DNA of 33,554 bases, taken from a virus. Below are positions 9,507 to 18,698 of the stretch, in pieces; position 1 is the first letter of the stretch; each line of letters opens with the position of its first letter. The translations under genes and the position numbers were made by a program. The stretch is from the IMG/VR virus record IMGVR_UViG_3300012920_000129, positions 1-33,554 of that record. One strand, 5' to 3'. The notes under the pieces were generated by a model that was not told where the DNA came from, did not search any database, and worked only from the letters and a program-made list of their open reading frames with translations.

Positions 9507-10463
9507 TTAATAACCATAAGATCCCCCTCCCAACCCTGTATTGGTAGGTCCGGTATAAATATTAGAAGTTTGTGGAGGGGTGTTTACGGTAGGGGAGGAA
9601 GATAAAGTTTCTTCAGAAGTAGATATATTTCTTTTGTAAGATTTACACCAAAATGCTTTTTGAATTTTAGCATTCCATCTTTGACATAAACCTGCCTTAT
9701 AAAAAGTACATCCACTACATTGTTGCCCCTTATGTTTAGGCATATTTCCTAAATGATATGAAGGAGGTAAATTTGAAGGGACAATTTGACCAGAATCCCT
9801 ATACACTCTATTTAATCCTTGTTTTATAATTCCAGGAGTAAAATCAAAAAGTTGAAGATAATTATTTTTTAAATACTGAGATAATCCTAGTAAGTTTTCT
9901 CTTTGTTCTTTATAATCTACTGTATTTTTATTAGCTAAAGCAACTTTATCCTGCTCCCCAGAAATAACCCAAGGCAAAATAAAAGGAGTATATAAATAAA
10001 AATCTATACTTTTATCTTTAGTTTTTAATTGTTGATATTCTTTTTGACTTATTTCTATAAATAAAGATTCACTATTTTTTTTACAAAAATATCTATCAAA
10101 CTCACCTATTTCATAATCATCCGATGTAGGTTTTGGTGGTATGTATTGTGGTAAACGAGGAGCTTTTGGAGAATCGATACCTCTTAAATTAAGGTAGCTT
10201 AAAGTTTTCGTTGAAAATTGATATTCTTGATCTTGAGGGGTTTCTTCAGGAGTAGGTTCAGCTGCAGATATATCAGAAACTGAATCTTTTTGGAATTTTA
10301 CTAATTCTATAGTACTTTGGGTACTATCAGGGGTTTTACCTGCAAAATATTTTCCTGTTGATGTGGCCCAATAAAACCCAGTGTAAGGTTGACCTGTTTC
10401 AAGAATAACAAATTCATTGCTACTATATAAATTAGTTTCTATTTGAGAATTAGGAAAATACAT
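9507..10463 (-). CDS. Baseplate-region protein with HiPIP-like four-cysteine motif
   Basis: 318 residues. Residues about 20-55 hold a YTGFYWATSTGKYFAGKTP segment, a pattern I associate with phage baseplate proteins. Near the C-terminus are Cys249, Cys252, Cys260 and Cys273 (C-x2-C-x7-C-x12-C) in the context KGQQCSGCTFYKAGLC and FWCKSY. The last part fits the high-potential iron-sulfur protein signature (C-x6-9-[LIVM]-x3-G-[YW]-C-x2-[FYW]) except for Phe in place of Gly. A Gly/Tyr-rich tail follows. The start overlaps the hub gene stop (TAATG). A metal or Fe-S site in the tail tip is plausible, since the lambda tail-tip protein gpL carries a 4Fe-4S cluster. Zinc is equally possible. The role is unknown. 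Confidence 0.8.
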   Translation of the reverse strand: MYFPNSQIETNLYSSNEFVILETGQPYTGFYWATSTGKYFAGKTPDSTQSTIELVKFQKDSVSDISAAEPTPEETPQDQEYQFSTKTLSYLNLRGIDSPKAPRLPQYIPPKPTSDDYEIGEFDRYFCKKNSESLFIEISQKEYQQLKTKDKSIDFYLYTPFILPWVISGEQDKVALANKNTVDYKEQRENLLGLSQYLKNNYLQLFDFTPGIIKQGLNRVYRDSGQIVPSNLPPSYHLGNMPKHKGQQCSGCTFYKAGLCQRWNAKIQKAFWCKSYKRNISTSEETLSSSPTVNTPPQTSNIYTGPTNTGLGGGSYGY

Positions 10464-13405
10464 TATGCATTATTTTGAGACCATGAATTTATTCCGGGAT
10501 AAATAGGGATATCTAATGATAAAATTTCGGCTGCTGTTAATTCTGTAAAATCCTTACCGTTTTTTACTGCTAAATTTTTAGCTTCTTCTTGCCCAGTTGA
10601 TGATGAAAATTTCATACCAAAATGAAGAGGGTCATATCTATTAAAAGTAGCCCCCCAACTAGAAAGACGAGAGGTATTTAAAGCATCAACAATCCCTGTT
10701 TGAGCCCACTCTTCAGGTGAGTTACTATTACCTCTTACTTTTTTCCCAGTTGTTAAATCAATTAAAGTAATGTCCAAAGCCATACCATAGTTGTGGGGTG
10801 AGGTACCAGGAACCGCTGCTACCCCTGAATGGCTTGCGGTAGCTTTTTTCTGGTCTTCAAAAGTTCTAACAGCTGAATTAACACTAATTTTTAGACCCTG
10901 CATTAGGGGTTCTTTTAATGCTAAATTTAAAAATTCTAAGAAATAAGGTCTAGCTTTAGGATTAACATACTGTACTACAGTTTCGGGGGTGGTGCGAACA
11001 AATCTAGTTAAACCAAAACTTCTTTCAAGTGATTCAATATTACCCCACCATAACTCTGCTGGTTTAGAAGGGTCAGAGGCAATAGGTTCTCCAATATTTG
11101 AGGTTTCTTTTTGTCTTTTAGTTTGAGTTTTAGTATTTTCACCTTTTATTATACCACCAAGATCCGTAATTGGTTCACCCTTTCCAGCGGGCCATGAAAG
11201 AGTATTCACTGTAGTGGTCCATTCATTATCTTTAATATCGTGAGATACTCCTTGTACTATAAAATTAACATTTGAAGGATAAGATGGAGGTAAAATATAG
11301 TCAGGACCTATATCAAACTTAGTATACAAATCAAACCCTGCTATACCTTGCATAGTTAATGATAATTCTACGGGTATAAAGAAAGGAGAAGTAATTTCAC
11401 CTAATCCTGCTCTCCATTGTAGATCATAATTTAATATACTTTGAAGTGGAGTAGATGCTTCATCTATTCTACTTTGTTCATGTAAAGTTCCTAAGTTCCA
11501 ACATTGAGAAAGATGCGTAGATACATTAAATATTTCTTTAGTAAATAACTGGTAGGGGGATTTAGAAGTAGCCTGTCTATAAGGTTTAGCTCCATTAGCT
11601 ACCCTATCAGTTAAACCTTTGTTTAATTTTTGGAATGAAGAAATTTGTTCCCCTGCAGTAGCATCTGGGTTTTGGGCTGCTATAGCAATTGAATTTTGTA
11701 GATTTGGGAAAATTTTACTAGAAAATGATACATCTTTAACAAAACTACCTTCTTTAGCTTTAGTATCTACCCCATAAATGTAAATCTTTGCTGTTTCTCC
11801 TTCAGGAGTAACTCCCGGGATTGACATATCATCAAATATTTGGAGGGCATTGCTTTTTTCAGCATAGGAAATTTTTAGGGAGTTTAAATTCCCTGTGGCA
11901 TTCATTACTCCATCTAAAATATTTGTTACAATATCACCTAATGCTACTCTACCTTCTTCATCTTTAGTAGCGGTTATAGTTTCTAAAATAAAGTCTAAAT
12001 TTAGTAAAATTCCCATAATATCACCTTTGAACTTATTATCTGTACGAAATAAGTCATCAAACTCAGCACCTCTGGGGTAGGAATTAGAACCTGCTGTGCT
12101 TCTTCCATCAGTAATAGCGGGGGATGCGCTTTTTCCTAGTAAACAAACTTTAGGATCAATAGATTGTTGATAAGGATGGGTTAACATAGCAGAACGTTGA
12201 TAAAAATAATCTATACCTAAAATAGGTTCAGTACCATTGTAATATAAACATCTATCTTGGAGTAACCTTAAAAAGAAACCCATAGTAATATAATATTGGG
12301 GTACTTCTTCTCTTAAATGGGGAGCCCCATTAGTTTTCATATCAAATCTAACAATTTCTGATCCTTTACGTATGGGAAACCCAAAATAATCTTCGATTTT
12401 AACCCAAGTCATGCCATTTTCTCCTTTGATTTGACCTTCTGTTCCAGGGAGCTCGTTCCACCACCACGAGTTAGAGGTACTCATAAAATCACCGGCATAC
12501 TCTCCTTTTGTAGCATCTTTAACATTTTGGAATACCTGAGTAAGGATTTCTCCTTTAGGGTTTTTAGGATCTTCAAACACTTCTTTAGTAATTTGACTCG
12601 TTGTGTCTTCGGTAGCAGGGTGGTTTGTTCTTAAAGAATCAATTAAACCTCCTCTACTAATTACATCAAGTTGAATTTGATATGTTCCATCTGATCGGAA
12701 ACTCCAATTGAAATTACTAATGTATCCTAAAAACCCATCATAATTAAAATGAGAACTTTCTATTTCATCTTCAATTAAAGAATTAATTCTACTAAATGTG
12801 CCTTCTTTACCCCCGTTCATAAAAGCTTCAAAAGGTTTAGTAGAAAATGTATTTCTTTTTTCTAAATTACCCTCATTATCATAATATAATGAATGACCCC
12901 ATTCTACTAAAATAGTAAACCCTAATCTTAAATATAAAGTTTCAATAAGTCTAAATTGATCGGGATTGTGAGCTACAATACTTAAACTAGCCTTTCTTAT
13001 AGCGCCCCTATTAAGTGCTTGAATATTTAAGGATTCTACTGCTGGGGGTGGAGTGTATCCCCATTTATCTGTGTTACCTGCTACCCCATAATTAGATAAT
13101 ACTTGGGACGCTAAGGTATCGTTAGGGTCACTTAAGGCTTTATTTCCAAATCCACCTTTATCATTTACAACAGGGCCAAATAAAACCATATTTTTAGCTA
13201 AACCATTACCTTCTAATTTGAAATCAGAAACTTGAGCTAAAAAAGTATCATTAACATTTACACTAGAAGCTACCCTTAACCAAGAATTATTAGAATTTTG
13301 ATAAATTATATCATTTACATCTAAACTCTGTTTTCCTAATTTTTCTTGTCTTTTATTTATTTGAGCAGTTAATCCTGCTTTTAGATTTTCACCTATTATG
13401 CTCAT
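10463..13405 (-). CDS. Baseplate hub protein with C-terminal M15 peptidoglycan peptidase
   Basis: 980 residues. The first three-quarters have no strong motif but read like a hub/spike-base protein (for example ASLSIVAHNPDQFRLIETLYLRLGF and ISNFNWSFRSDGTYQIQLDV). The last 140 or so residues are a zinc peptidase of the M15/VanY type: SAVRTFEDQ (844-852), SPHNYGMALD with His871 and Asp878, and DPLHFGM with His928, which are the expected zinc ligands. It should cleave peptide cross-links of the cell wall during injection, the job the gp5 lysozyme does with gp27 in T4. The start overlaps the LysM-like gene by ATGA, and the stop overlaps the next gene by TAATG. The peptidase call is firm; the hub role rests on size, fusion and position. 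Confidence 0.86.
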   Translation of the reverse strand: MSIIGENLKAGLTAQINKRQEKLGKQSLDVNDIIYQNSNNSWLRVASSVNVNDTFLAQVSDFKLEGNGLAKNMVLFGPVVNDKGGFGNKALSDPNDTLASQVLSNYGVAGNTDKWGYTPPPAVESLNIQALNRGAIRKASLSIVAHNPDQFRLIETLYLRLGFTILVEWGHSLYYDNEGNLEKRNTFSTKPFEAFMNGGKEGTFSRINSLIEDEIESSHFNYDGFLGYISNFNWSFRSDGTYQIQLDVISRGGLIDSLRTNHPATEDTTSQITKEVFEDPKNPKGEILTQVFQNVKDATKGEYAGDFMSTSNSWWWNELPGTEGQIKGENGMTWVKIEDYFGFPIRKGSEIVRFDMKTNGAPHLREEVPQYYITMGFFLRLLQDRCLYYNGTEPILGIDYFYQRSAMLTHPYQQSIDPKVCLLGKSASPAITDGRSTAGSNSYPRGAEFDDLFRTDNKFKGDIMGILLNLDFILETITATKDEEGRVALGDIVTNILDGVMNATGNLNSLKISYAEKSNALQIFDDMSIPGVTPEGETAKIYIYGVDTKAKEGSFVKDVSFSSKIFPNLQNSIAIAAQNPDATAGEQISSFQKLNKGLTDRVANGAKPYRQATSKSPYQLFTKEIFNVSTHLSQCWNLGTLHEQSRIDEASTPLQSILNYDLQWRAGLGEITSPFFIPVELSLTMQGIAGFDLYTKFDIGPDYILPPSYPSNVNFIVQGVSHDIKDNEWTTTVNTLSWPAGKGEPITDLGGIIKGENTKTQTKRQKETSNIGEPIASDPSKPAELWWGNIESLERSFGLTRFVRTTPETVVQYVNPKARPYFLEFLNLALKEPLMQGLKISVNSAVRTFEDQKKATASHSGVAAVPGTSPHNYGMALDITLIDLTTGKKVRGNSNSPEEWAQTGIVDALNTSRLSSWGATFNRYDPLHFGMKFSSSTGQEEAKNLAVKNGKDFTELTAAEILSLDIPIYPGINSWSQNNA

Positions 13406-13713
13406 TCTGAGTTTTGTTGGTTAAAAAGATTTACAACTTGACCTGGGTTTGATGGGATTCTTAGTTGGGATCCTTCGGGTAAATGGAAAGAATTTTGGGG
13501 AAGGGATTTATTAGCAGAAGAAATAACCCACCATAAACTAGAATCTCCATAAAACTGATCAGCTAGTAAATCTAATCTATCCCCCCTAGAAGTCAAAACA
13601 TATATATCATTTTCTGATAAAGGGGGAGTAGGATATCTAACAGTAGAGTAAAAACGAGCTCCTTTGTTATCCTGAGGGTTTTGGTTTACTTTAATTCTAG
13701 AATATCTTGCCAT
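13402..13713 (-). CDS. LysM-like baseplate wedge protein (gp53-like)
   Basis: 103 residues. Residues about 30-85 carry a LysM-type pattern: DIYVLTSRGDRLDLLADQFY, then GDSSLWWVISSAN and a closing LRIPSNP. Small LysM proteins of this kind are found in contractile tails next to the hub (T4 gp53, P2 gpX) and help join wedge and hub rather than degrade the wall. T4 gp53 is roughly twice as long. The gene starts 2 nt after the stop of its upstream neighbour and overlaps the hub gene by 4 nt (ATGA), so the products are probably made together. Confidence 0.8.
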   Translation of the reverse strand: MARYSRIKVNQNPQDNKGARFYSTVRYPTPPLSENDIYVLTSRGDRLDLLADQFYGDSSLWWVISSANKSLPQNSFHLPEGSQLRIPSNPGQVVNLFNQQNSE

Positions 13714-13715
13714 AA

Positions 13716-15548
13716 TTATTGTTCTCTAAGTACATTTGCTCCTCTAGCTTCATGGGTAAATTCATATCCTTTTCCTCCTTCTCCTAAAGAAATAAATTGT
13801 GAATTAGGTGTTTTATCAACTCCATCAGTATAACTTCTATTTACTGTACTCTCCCTAAAGTTATGAATAGGAGTAAAGGCAAAATTAGATACTGTTATTC
13901 TTTGTGGTAATTGAAGGGAACCTGAGTCTTCTCTACCATCAAGTGTTCTTCCTATATCCCAAGGAGTATCATCGGGAATAGCAAAGTTAATACTTCGTAA
14001 TATACCATAAGTATTATTCAAATAATCACCTACAGTTAATTTTAATATGTTACCTCTCATAAATCCTCCTCCTGAGTAGTTAGGGGCTAAAGTAGAAGCT
14101 AAATAATTTAATTTATCGTAAACAAAGGCTTGTTCATATTTTGAATGAACTACAACATCAAAGCCCATAGAAATATCTCTATTATACCCATTATATTTAT
14201 AAAAATTATTTCCTCGACCCATATATTTAAAAGATTGCCAATCAGCACCATAAGAATCACTAAAATTATTAATATAAGATTTAAAGTGAATCCAAGTTGT
14301 AATGCTACTGTCCTCTAAATTTACTACCCCAATGTTGAATTTAATAATATCATTATAACCAGTTTTCTTTCTAGCACTTAAATCTTTAGAAGAATAAAGA
14401 GATTGAGCATTTACAGAATCAAAAGCATATACAGCATCTATATCAGCTTTAGTGTTATTACCGTTTCTTAAGTTAGTCGTATAATATGCCGCTCTATTTC
14501 TTCCCTTTAAACCAGGGTCTCCCTCACCATAAGTTTTAACCCTATTAAATTTAGTGTAATCAGTAGGTTTACCAATTAATTCATCTATTCTTTTAGATTG
14601 AACACCTGTAGAAGCTTGAGCATCTCTACTTAAAAATCTAGATTCAAAATTAGTAATACCAGTACCCCCAAACCCTGTAGTAATAGAAACAGACCTTTTA
14701 TTAAGGAGTTCTTGAGTATATACTAAAAATTGGGTTGTTTTAGGATTTTTTTCTTCTTGAGAAGGAAATAATTTATTTCTAGTTAAACCTTCATTAGTAT
14801 CAAATACCCTTCTAATCACTGATTTTTGTCCGGGTGCAGCATTGGGGCCTCCCTGGTAGCGGAATAAAATTTGGGGGTCACTAGATATACCAAATACCCC
14901 TAATCTAGCTTTATTTTGGTTATAACTTTTAGCGGCAGCATCCTCATTAGCTAATACAGCACGAAATTCCCCAAAGTCTCCAGTTTCGGCTGCAAAATTT
15001 AAACTTTGGTTTAGAGCATTTGGGGATTGTGTTAAAGGATCAGAATGAGGTACTAAATTAGTATCATATAATAATAATAACTTATTAGTACCTACTGTAT
15101 TGTAAGACTTTTTAGTTTTTTTAAGGTATTTATCTTGATCATCAATATTAAATTTTCTCCCTTGCCTTGAGAAATGAAGCCCAATAGGATTAACCGCAGC
15201 TTGAGCTAAAGTGCTTAGGGGATTATAAAATCTATCAGGTTCAGTTCCTGTAAGAGGAGATTGTCTAGAAAGTAATTCTTGTTTAGTTACAAAAAGTATC
15301 CCATTAGGGGATTTAAAACTACTCAAAAATTTTCCTAAACGAATTTCATCTTCAAGTACAGAGGACACAGAACGAACTCCTCCTCTAATAAGAAAATCAT
15401 TACCTAAAAAACTATTTGCAAAATTGATAGACTCCAGCCGTTCAGGGATGTCTTTTGTGAAGTAAGGTTGACCACTCCACCCACCCCCTCTCCTATCCCT
15501 CCCATACTTTAGAGAGGTTAAGTCTGAGGTCATATCAACTAAAGGCAT
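13716..15548 (-). CDS. Baseplate/tail-tube junction structural protein
   Basis: 610 residues. It begins MPLVDMTSDLTSLKYGRDRR and has a Gly-rich SGQPYFTKDIP stretch. The C-terminal third (VVVHSKYEQAFVYDKLNYLA, GNILKLTVGDYLNNTYGILRS, then PDDTPWDIGR) resembles the part of tube-initiator or tube-cap proteins that continues the tail-tube fold. Its place between the tape measure and the LysM/hub genes is where T4-type phages keep gp48 and gp54, but I cannot assign it to either. The start overlaps the upstream small gene by TAATG. No enzymatic motif is seen. Confidence 0.75.
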   Translation of the reverse strand: MPLVDMTSDLTSLKYGRDRRGGGWSGQPYFTKDIPERLESINFANSFLGNDFLIRGGVRSVSSVLEDEIRLGKFLSSFKSPNGILFVTKQELLSRQSPLTGTEPDRFYNPLSTLAQAAVNPIGLHFSRQGRKFNIDDQDKYLKKTKKSYNTVGTNKLLLLYDTNLVPHSDPLTQSPNALNQSLNFAAETGDFGEFRAVLANEDAAAKSYNQNKARLGVFGISSDPQILFRYQGGPNAAPGQKSVIRRVFDTNEGLTRNKLFPSQEEKNPKTTQFLVYTQELLNKRSVSITTGFGGTGITNFESRFLSRDAQASTGVQSKRIDELIGKPTDYTKFNRVKTYGEGDPGLKGRNRAAYYTTNLRNGNNTKADIDAVYAFDSVNAQSLYSSKDLSARKKTGYNDIIKFNIGVVNLEDSSITTWIHFKSYINNFSDSYGADWQSFKYMGRGNNFYKYNGYNRDISMGFDVVVHSKYEQAFVYDKLNYLASTLAPNYSGGGFMRGNILKLTVGDYLNNTYGILRSINFAIPDDTPWDIGRTLDGREDSGSLQLPQRITVSNFAFTPIHNFRESTVNRSYTDGVDKTPNSQFISLGEGGKGYEFTHEARGANVLREQ

Positions 15549-15751
15549 TATATTCTTCCTCCTTGTCCTTCAGGTGCGCTATCTTTGTATTGTTCTGGAG
15601 TGTTTCCGTCATTGCGATCTAAAACAGAGTCCGCAAGGAGATTTTCAACTCCGTTTTCACCTGCTACAGTGTTAACTTGAGGGGTTTGCCCATTTGTGCC
15701 TAATGTAGAATCACCACCTAGTAATTTATTTAAAAGTCCTGGATTTGCCAT
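15548..15751 (-). CDS. Small hypothetical protein at head of baseplate operon
   Basis: 67 residues, Asn/Gly/Asp-rich and acidic (MANPGLLNKLLGGDS to APEGQGGRI), probably largely disordered. ATG is at 15751, preceded by the conserved ATATTTAT element. The stop overlaps the next start (TAATG). Unrecognised. It is supported as a gene by its coupling to the next gene and by the upstream element. It could be a minor tail-tip component or assembly factor; nothing in the sequence decides. Confidence 0.65.
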   Translation of the reverse strand: MANPGLLNKLLGGDSTLGTNGQTPQVNTVAGENGVENLLADSVLDRNDGNTPEQYKDSAPEGQGGRI

Positions 15752-15785
15752 TGTTTAAAATTTTTGGGTTAAAAATTGATTTATT

Positions 15786-15794
15786 ATAAATATG
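15786..15794 (-). promoter_or_regulatory. Conserved CATATTTAT element upstream of the baseplate operon
   Basis: Plus strand reads ATAAATATG, 34 nt before the ATG at 15751. It is one of ten copies found before every gapped gene start. It would drive the unit from 15751 to the left edge. The function is inferred from position. Confidence 0.5.
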
Positions 15795-15799
15795 TAAAA

Positions 15800-18649
15800 T
15801 TATTGGGTTCTGTAAGATCCCATTCCTAACATAGTTCCTACTTTATTACCATCCATGTTAATTACTCCTCCTTTTTCTACAGCAGCTACTAAACGTTCTA
15901 ATAATTCTATAGTACGGCCATCATCTCCTCCTCCCATAGGATTAGTACCTCCTATTACTATATCATCAGGACGGAATTTTTGTATAGGTTGTCCTGGGCG
16001 AGAAATAAAATCAGCAGCTGTATCAGAAGCAACTCCCATACCCTCTGAATCTTCACCACCCCCAAAGGCATTAATTGCCATTTTTCCTAAGCCAGAAGTG
16101 TCTACATTATCAGATATTAAGTCGGCCACATATCTTCCGGCCATATCTCCTAAAACACCCCCTACGAAAGTGCCTACACCTGGTACTGGAATGAAACTTC
16201 CTAATATTGAGCCTAAAAGTCCACCCCCTAATCCCCCAATAGCATTTACTACTTGATTTCCTACCGCTCTGGGGTCAGCTCCTCCCCCAGCAGTTTGGGA
16301 TAACATGTAAGCTTCTATTGCGGGTCCTACAATCATTCCTAAACCAGGAACCCTTTTAAGGAATTTTGCTATATTAGGTCCTTTTAAAAATTTACCAATT
16401 GCTTGTTTAGGGTTTAATTTACCTGCTACTTCACCTACTTTACCAGCTACATTTGAAATAGCGCCTCCAGCTTTACTCACCATACTTTTAGCCCCTCCTA
16501 TAGCTTTACCTGCAAATCCTTTAGCTTTACTTGCTATGTTGCTGAAAAATCCACCACTTTTAGCAGCACCACCTGCTGCTGAGGAAGCACCTGCTGCTTT
16601 AGCTGCACCACCACCACCGGCTGCTGCTCCTGCTGCATTACCTAAATTACTAGCCATACCTCCTGCTGCGCCCGCAGCATTTTTTAGTGAACCTGTAAGG
16701 CCCTTAACATTTTTAGTTAAGTTTTTCATAACACCCCCACTGCCTTTCATATTTTTTAGGAACTTAGCAGAGTCTCTTACAAATGAAAGACCTTGCATAA
16801 GAGCTATAGCACCAGTAAGAAGTCCAATTGCAGTTGTTAATTCCGGGATAGCTGTAGCTACTTTATCCATAGCGTCTTTCATCCCCGTAAACGCCTCAGG
16901 GGACATAGCCTTCATCATCTGGTCCTGCATTTTTATTTGTCCTTCACGGAATTTTTCTTCTGCAGTTTGGGCTTTTCGCTTACTAACTAGTTCTTTTTTA
17001 CCTGAATCTGTTACTAACTTATCTAATTTACCTTGGGTTTGTGCTTTTAAGTCAGCTAATTGTTTTGCTTTTTCTTCTTCAGTTGCAGCACTTTCTAATA
17101 TGGCTTTTCTGGCTTCGGCTTCGCCAGACATAATTAAATCGTACTTTTTATTGACAGCATCGTCTAAGTTAGTAGCCCCTTCAACCTGAAGTTGGTTTAG
17201 GGCTTTTTGTTCAGCAAACATATCTGCCATTTCACCTCGACTCATACCCATTGCTTTAGCAATAGATTCTTGTTCGATACGATTCATTTTACTAAACTTA
17301 GCAGCAGTAATACCTTGTTTTTGGATCTCTTTAGCCATTCCTACCAAATCACCATCTAGGGCCATTTGTCTAGCTTTTTCTAAATTAAGATCTCTTCCAA
17401 GTAAAAGTTCTGCTTCTAACTCATTAGCAATGGATTGTTCAAAGTCTAATAAGTTACCTGCGATTGAGTCCATTTTATCAAGACTCAATCCCATTTTTTT
17501 AGCTTCAAATGCTGCTTTAGCTAAACTAAATCCTTGTGCTTCTAAAGAAAATTTAACAGCATTTGAGGTTTGATTAATATCTTTTAATATACCCTTATAA
17601 TCAAGTGCTGTATCATTTTGAGCATTTAATACTTTAACAGTACCAATTGCTTCATTAGTAAAATCTTCAAAACTTTGACCAGTAGCTAATGCAAATTTAT
17701 TTAAATTACCTGCTTCATCTGCTGAAAATCCTAATTGTTTGGTTAAAGTGGCAAATGTAGTTAAAGTACTAGAAGATAAATTAGCTGTGGTACCTAAAGC
17801 GGCGTTAGCATCATTTAAGGCAGCTGTAAGATCAGTTGCTACAAGGCCTATATTTTCTTGAGCAATATCTATAAACTTTTGTTGAAGTTTAGCTGCTTGG
17901 AGAGTACTTACATTTAGATTTTTTTCTAATGACACGGTAGCTTCATCAAATCTTTTAAACCCTTCAACAGCATTATCAGCTACCATAACCATAAATCCTT
18001 TAGCAAGATCTTTGGCAACCCCTTTAGAGGCCTTAGATAAGGCACTCATTTTATCGTTTGATTCTGCTAATTCATTATTGAAAGTTTCAGCAGCACCTGC
18101 CATTCCACTAAAGACTTTACCTACAATTGGAATAGATTGAGTAACTTCTGATAGTGTGGTGAAAGGGTTAGCCTTTTCCATTTTATCAGTAGTTTCTATT
18201 ATTTCCTCAAATTGTTGTTTGACTTCTTCAGCAATACTATTCTGTTCTTGCATTTGAACCAAGACCTCAGCTAAAGCATCTGCTTCTTGTAAAGCTGCTT
18301 CTTCTCCAATTGCATATAAAGCATTTATATCTTCTTGAAGGGTTACTATTTTGGCTGCCCTACCGGCGCTTTCAGCATCTAACTTAATAAGTTCTTTTTT
18401 AAACTCTTGGTTTTTCTTTAAACCCTTAAGTTGATCTTTAGTTAAGCTTTGGAGTTTACTAGCTAATTTATCAGCTTGTGATTGTGAAGTTTTAAAACTA
18501 CTAGCAGTATCACCTGTAGCTGTGGCAGCATTTTTAGCGGCATCCGCTAAGGCAGTACTTACACCACCTAAAGCTTGCTTTAGTCGTGTTGCCTCTCTAT
18601 TTATTTCCTTTAAAGTTTTAGGATTTAAATTTTTATCGAATTCCGCCAT
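15800..18649 (-). CDS. Tail tape measure protein
   Basis: 949 residues. The N-terminal half is helical and coiled-coil-rich with many Lys, Glu and Ala. A hydrophobic stretch lies near residues 600-625 (TTAIGLLTGAIALMQGLSF). An Ala/Gly/Ser low-complexity linker covers about 660-700, and a Gly-rich hydrophobic region near 800-845 (GLGGGLLGSILGSFIPVPG) could insert into membrane during DNA entry. It is the longest gene of the tail core and follows the chaperone pair, the standard position for a tape measure. T4 gp29 is about 590 residues; at about 0.15 nm per residue this one would set a tail near 140 nm. ATG at 18649 follows an ATATTTAT element by only 7 nt and has no Shine-Dalgarno. Confidence 0.93.
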   Translation of the reverse strand: MAEFDKNLNPKTLKEINREATRLKQALGGVSTALADAAKNAATATGDTASSFKTSQSQADKLASKLQSLTKDQLKGLKKNQEFKKELIKLDAESAGRAAKIVTLQEDINALYAIGEEAALQEADALAEVLVQMQEQNSIAEEVKQQFEEIIETTDKMEKANPFTTLSEVTQSIPIVGKVFSGMAGAAETFNNELAESNDKMSALSKASKGVAKDLAKGFMVMVADNAVEGFKRFDEATVSLEKNLNVSTLQAAKLQQKFIDIAQENIGLVATDLTAALNDANAALGTTANLSSSTLTTFATLTKQLGFSADEAGNLNKFALATGQSFEDFTNEAIGTVKVLNAQNDTALDYKGILKDINQTSNAVKFSLEAQGFSLAKAAFEAKKMGLSLDKMDSIAGNLLDFEQSIANELEAELLLGRDLNLEKARQMALDGDLVGMAKEIQKQGITAAKFSKMNRIEQESIAKAMGMSRGEMADMFAEQKALNQLQVEGATNLDDAVNKKYDLIMSGEAEARKAILESAATEEEKAKQLADLKAQTQGKLDKLVTDSGKKELVSKRKAQTAEEKFREGQIKMQDQMMKAMSPEAFTGMKDAMDKVATAIPELTTAIGLLTGAIALMQGLSFVRDSAKFLKNMKGSGGVMKNLTKNVKGLTGSLKNAAGAAGGMASNLGNAAGAAAGGGGAAKAAGASSAAGGAAKSGGFFSNIASKAKGFAGKAIGGAKSMVSKAGGAISNVAGKVGEVAGKLNPKQAIGKFLKGPNIAKFLKRVPGLGMIVGPAIEAYMLSQTAGGGADPRAVGNQVVNAIGGLGGGLLGSILGSFIPVPGVGTFVGGVLGDMAGRYVADLISDNVDTSGLGKMAINAFGGGEDSEGMGVASDTAADFISRPGQPIQKFRPDDIVIGGTNPMGGGDDGRTIELLERLVAAVEKGGVINMDGNKVGTMLGMGSYRTQ

Positions 18650-18656
18650 GATGGTA

Positions 18657-18665
18657 ATAAATATT
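18657..18665 (-). promoter_or_regulatory. Conserved AATATTTAT element before the tape measure
   Basis: Plus strand reads ATAAATATT, only 7 nt from the ATG at 18649 and just downstream of a hairpin terminator. If it is a -10 element, the transcript would be leaderless or nearly so. Confidence 0.5.
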
Positions 18666-18672
18666 CAAAAAG

Positions 18673-18698
18673 AAAAAGCATCATTTAGATGCTTTTTT
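18673..18698 (-). terminator. Hairpin terminator after the chaperone pair
   Basis: 10-bp stem AAAAAGCATC/GATGCTTTTT with a 5-nt loop, followed on the coding strand by more T residues. The stem overlaps the stop codon at 18681-18683. It is nearly symmetrical and so could also act on the other strand, although no opposing gene exists. Confidence 0.75.

Noticed and set aside
16536-17189. Plus-strand Ala/Pro-rich frame of 217 residues
   Set aside because: Antisense shadow of the Ala/Gly-rich part of the tape measure gene; no start signal, and all neighbours are on the minus strand.
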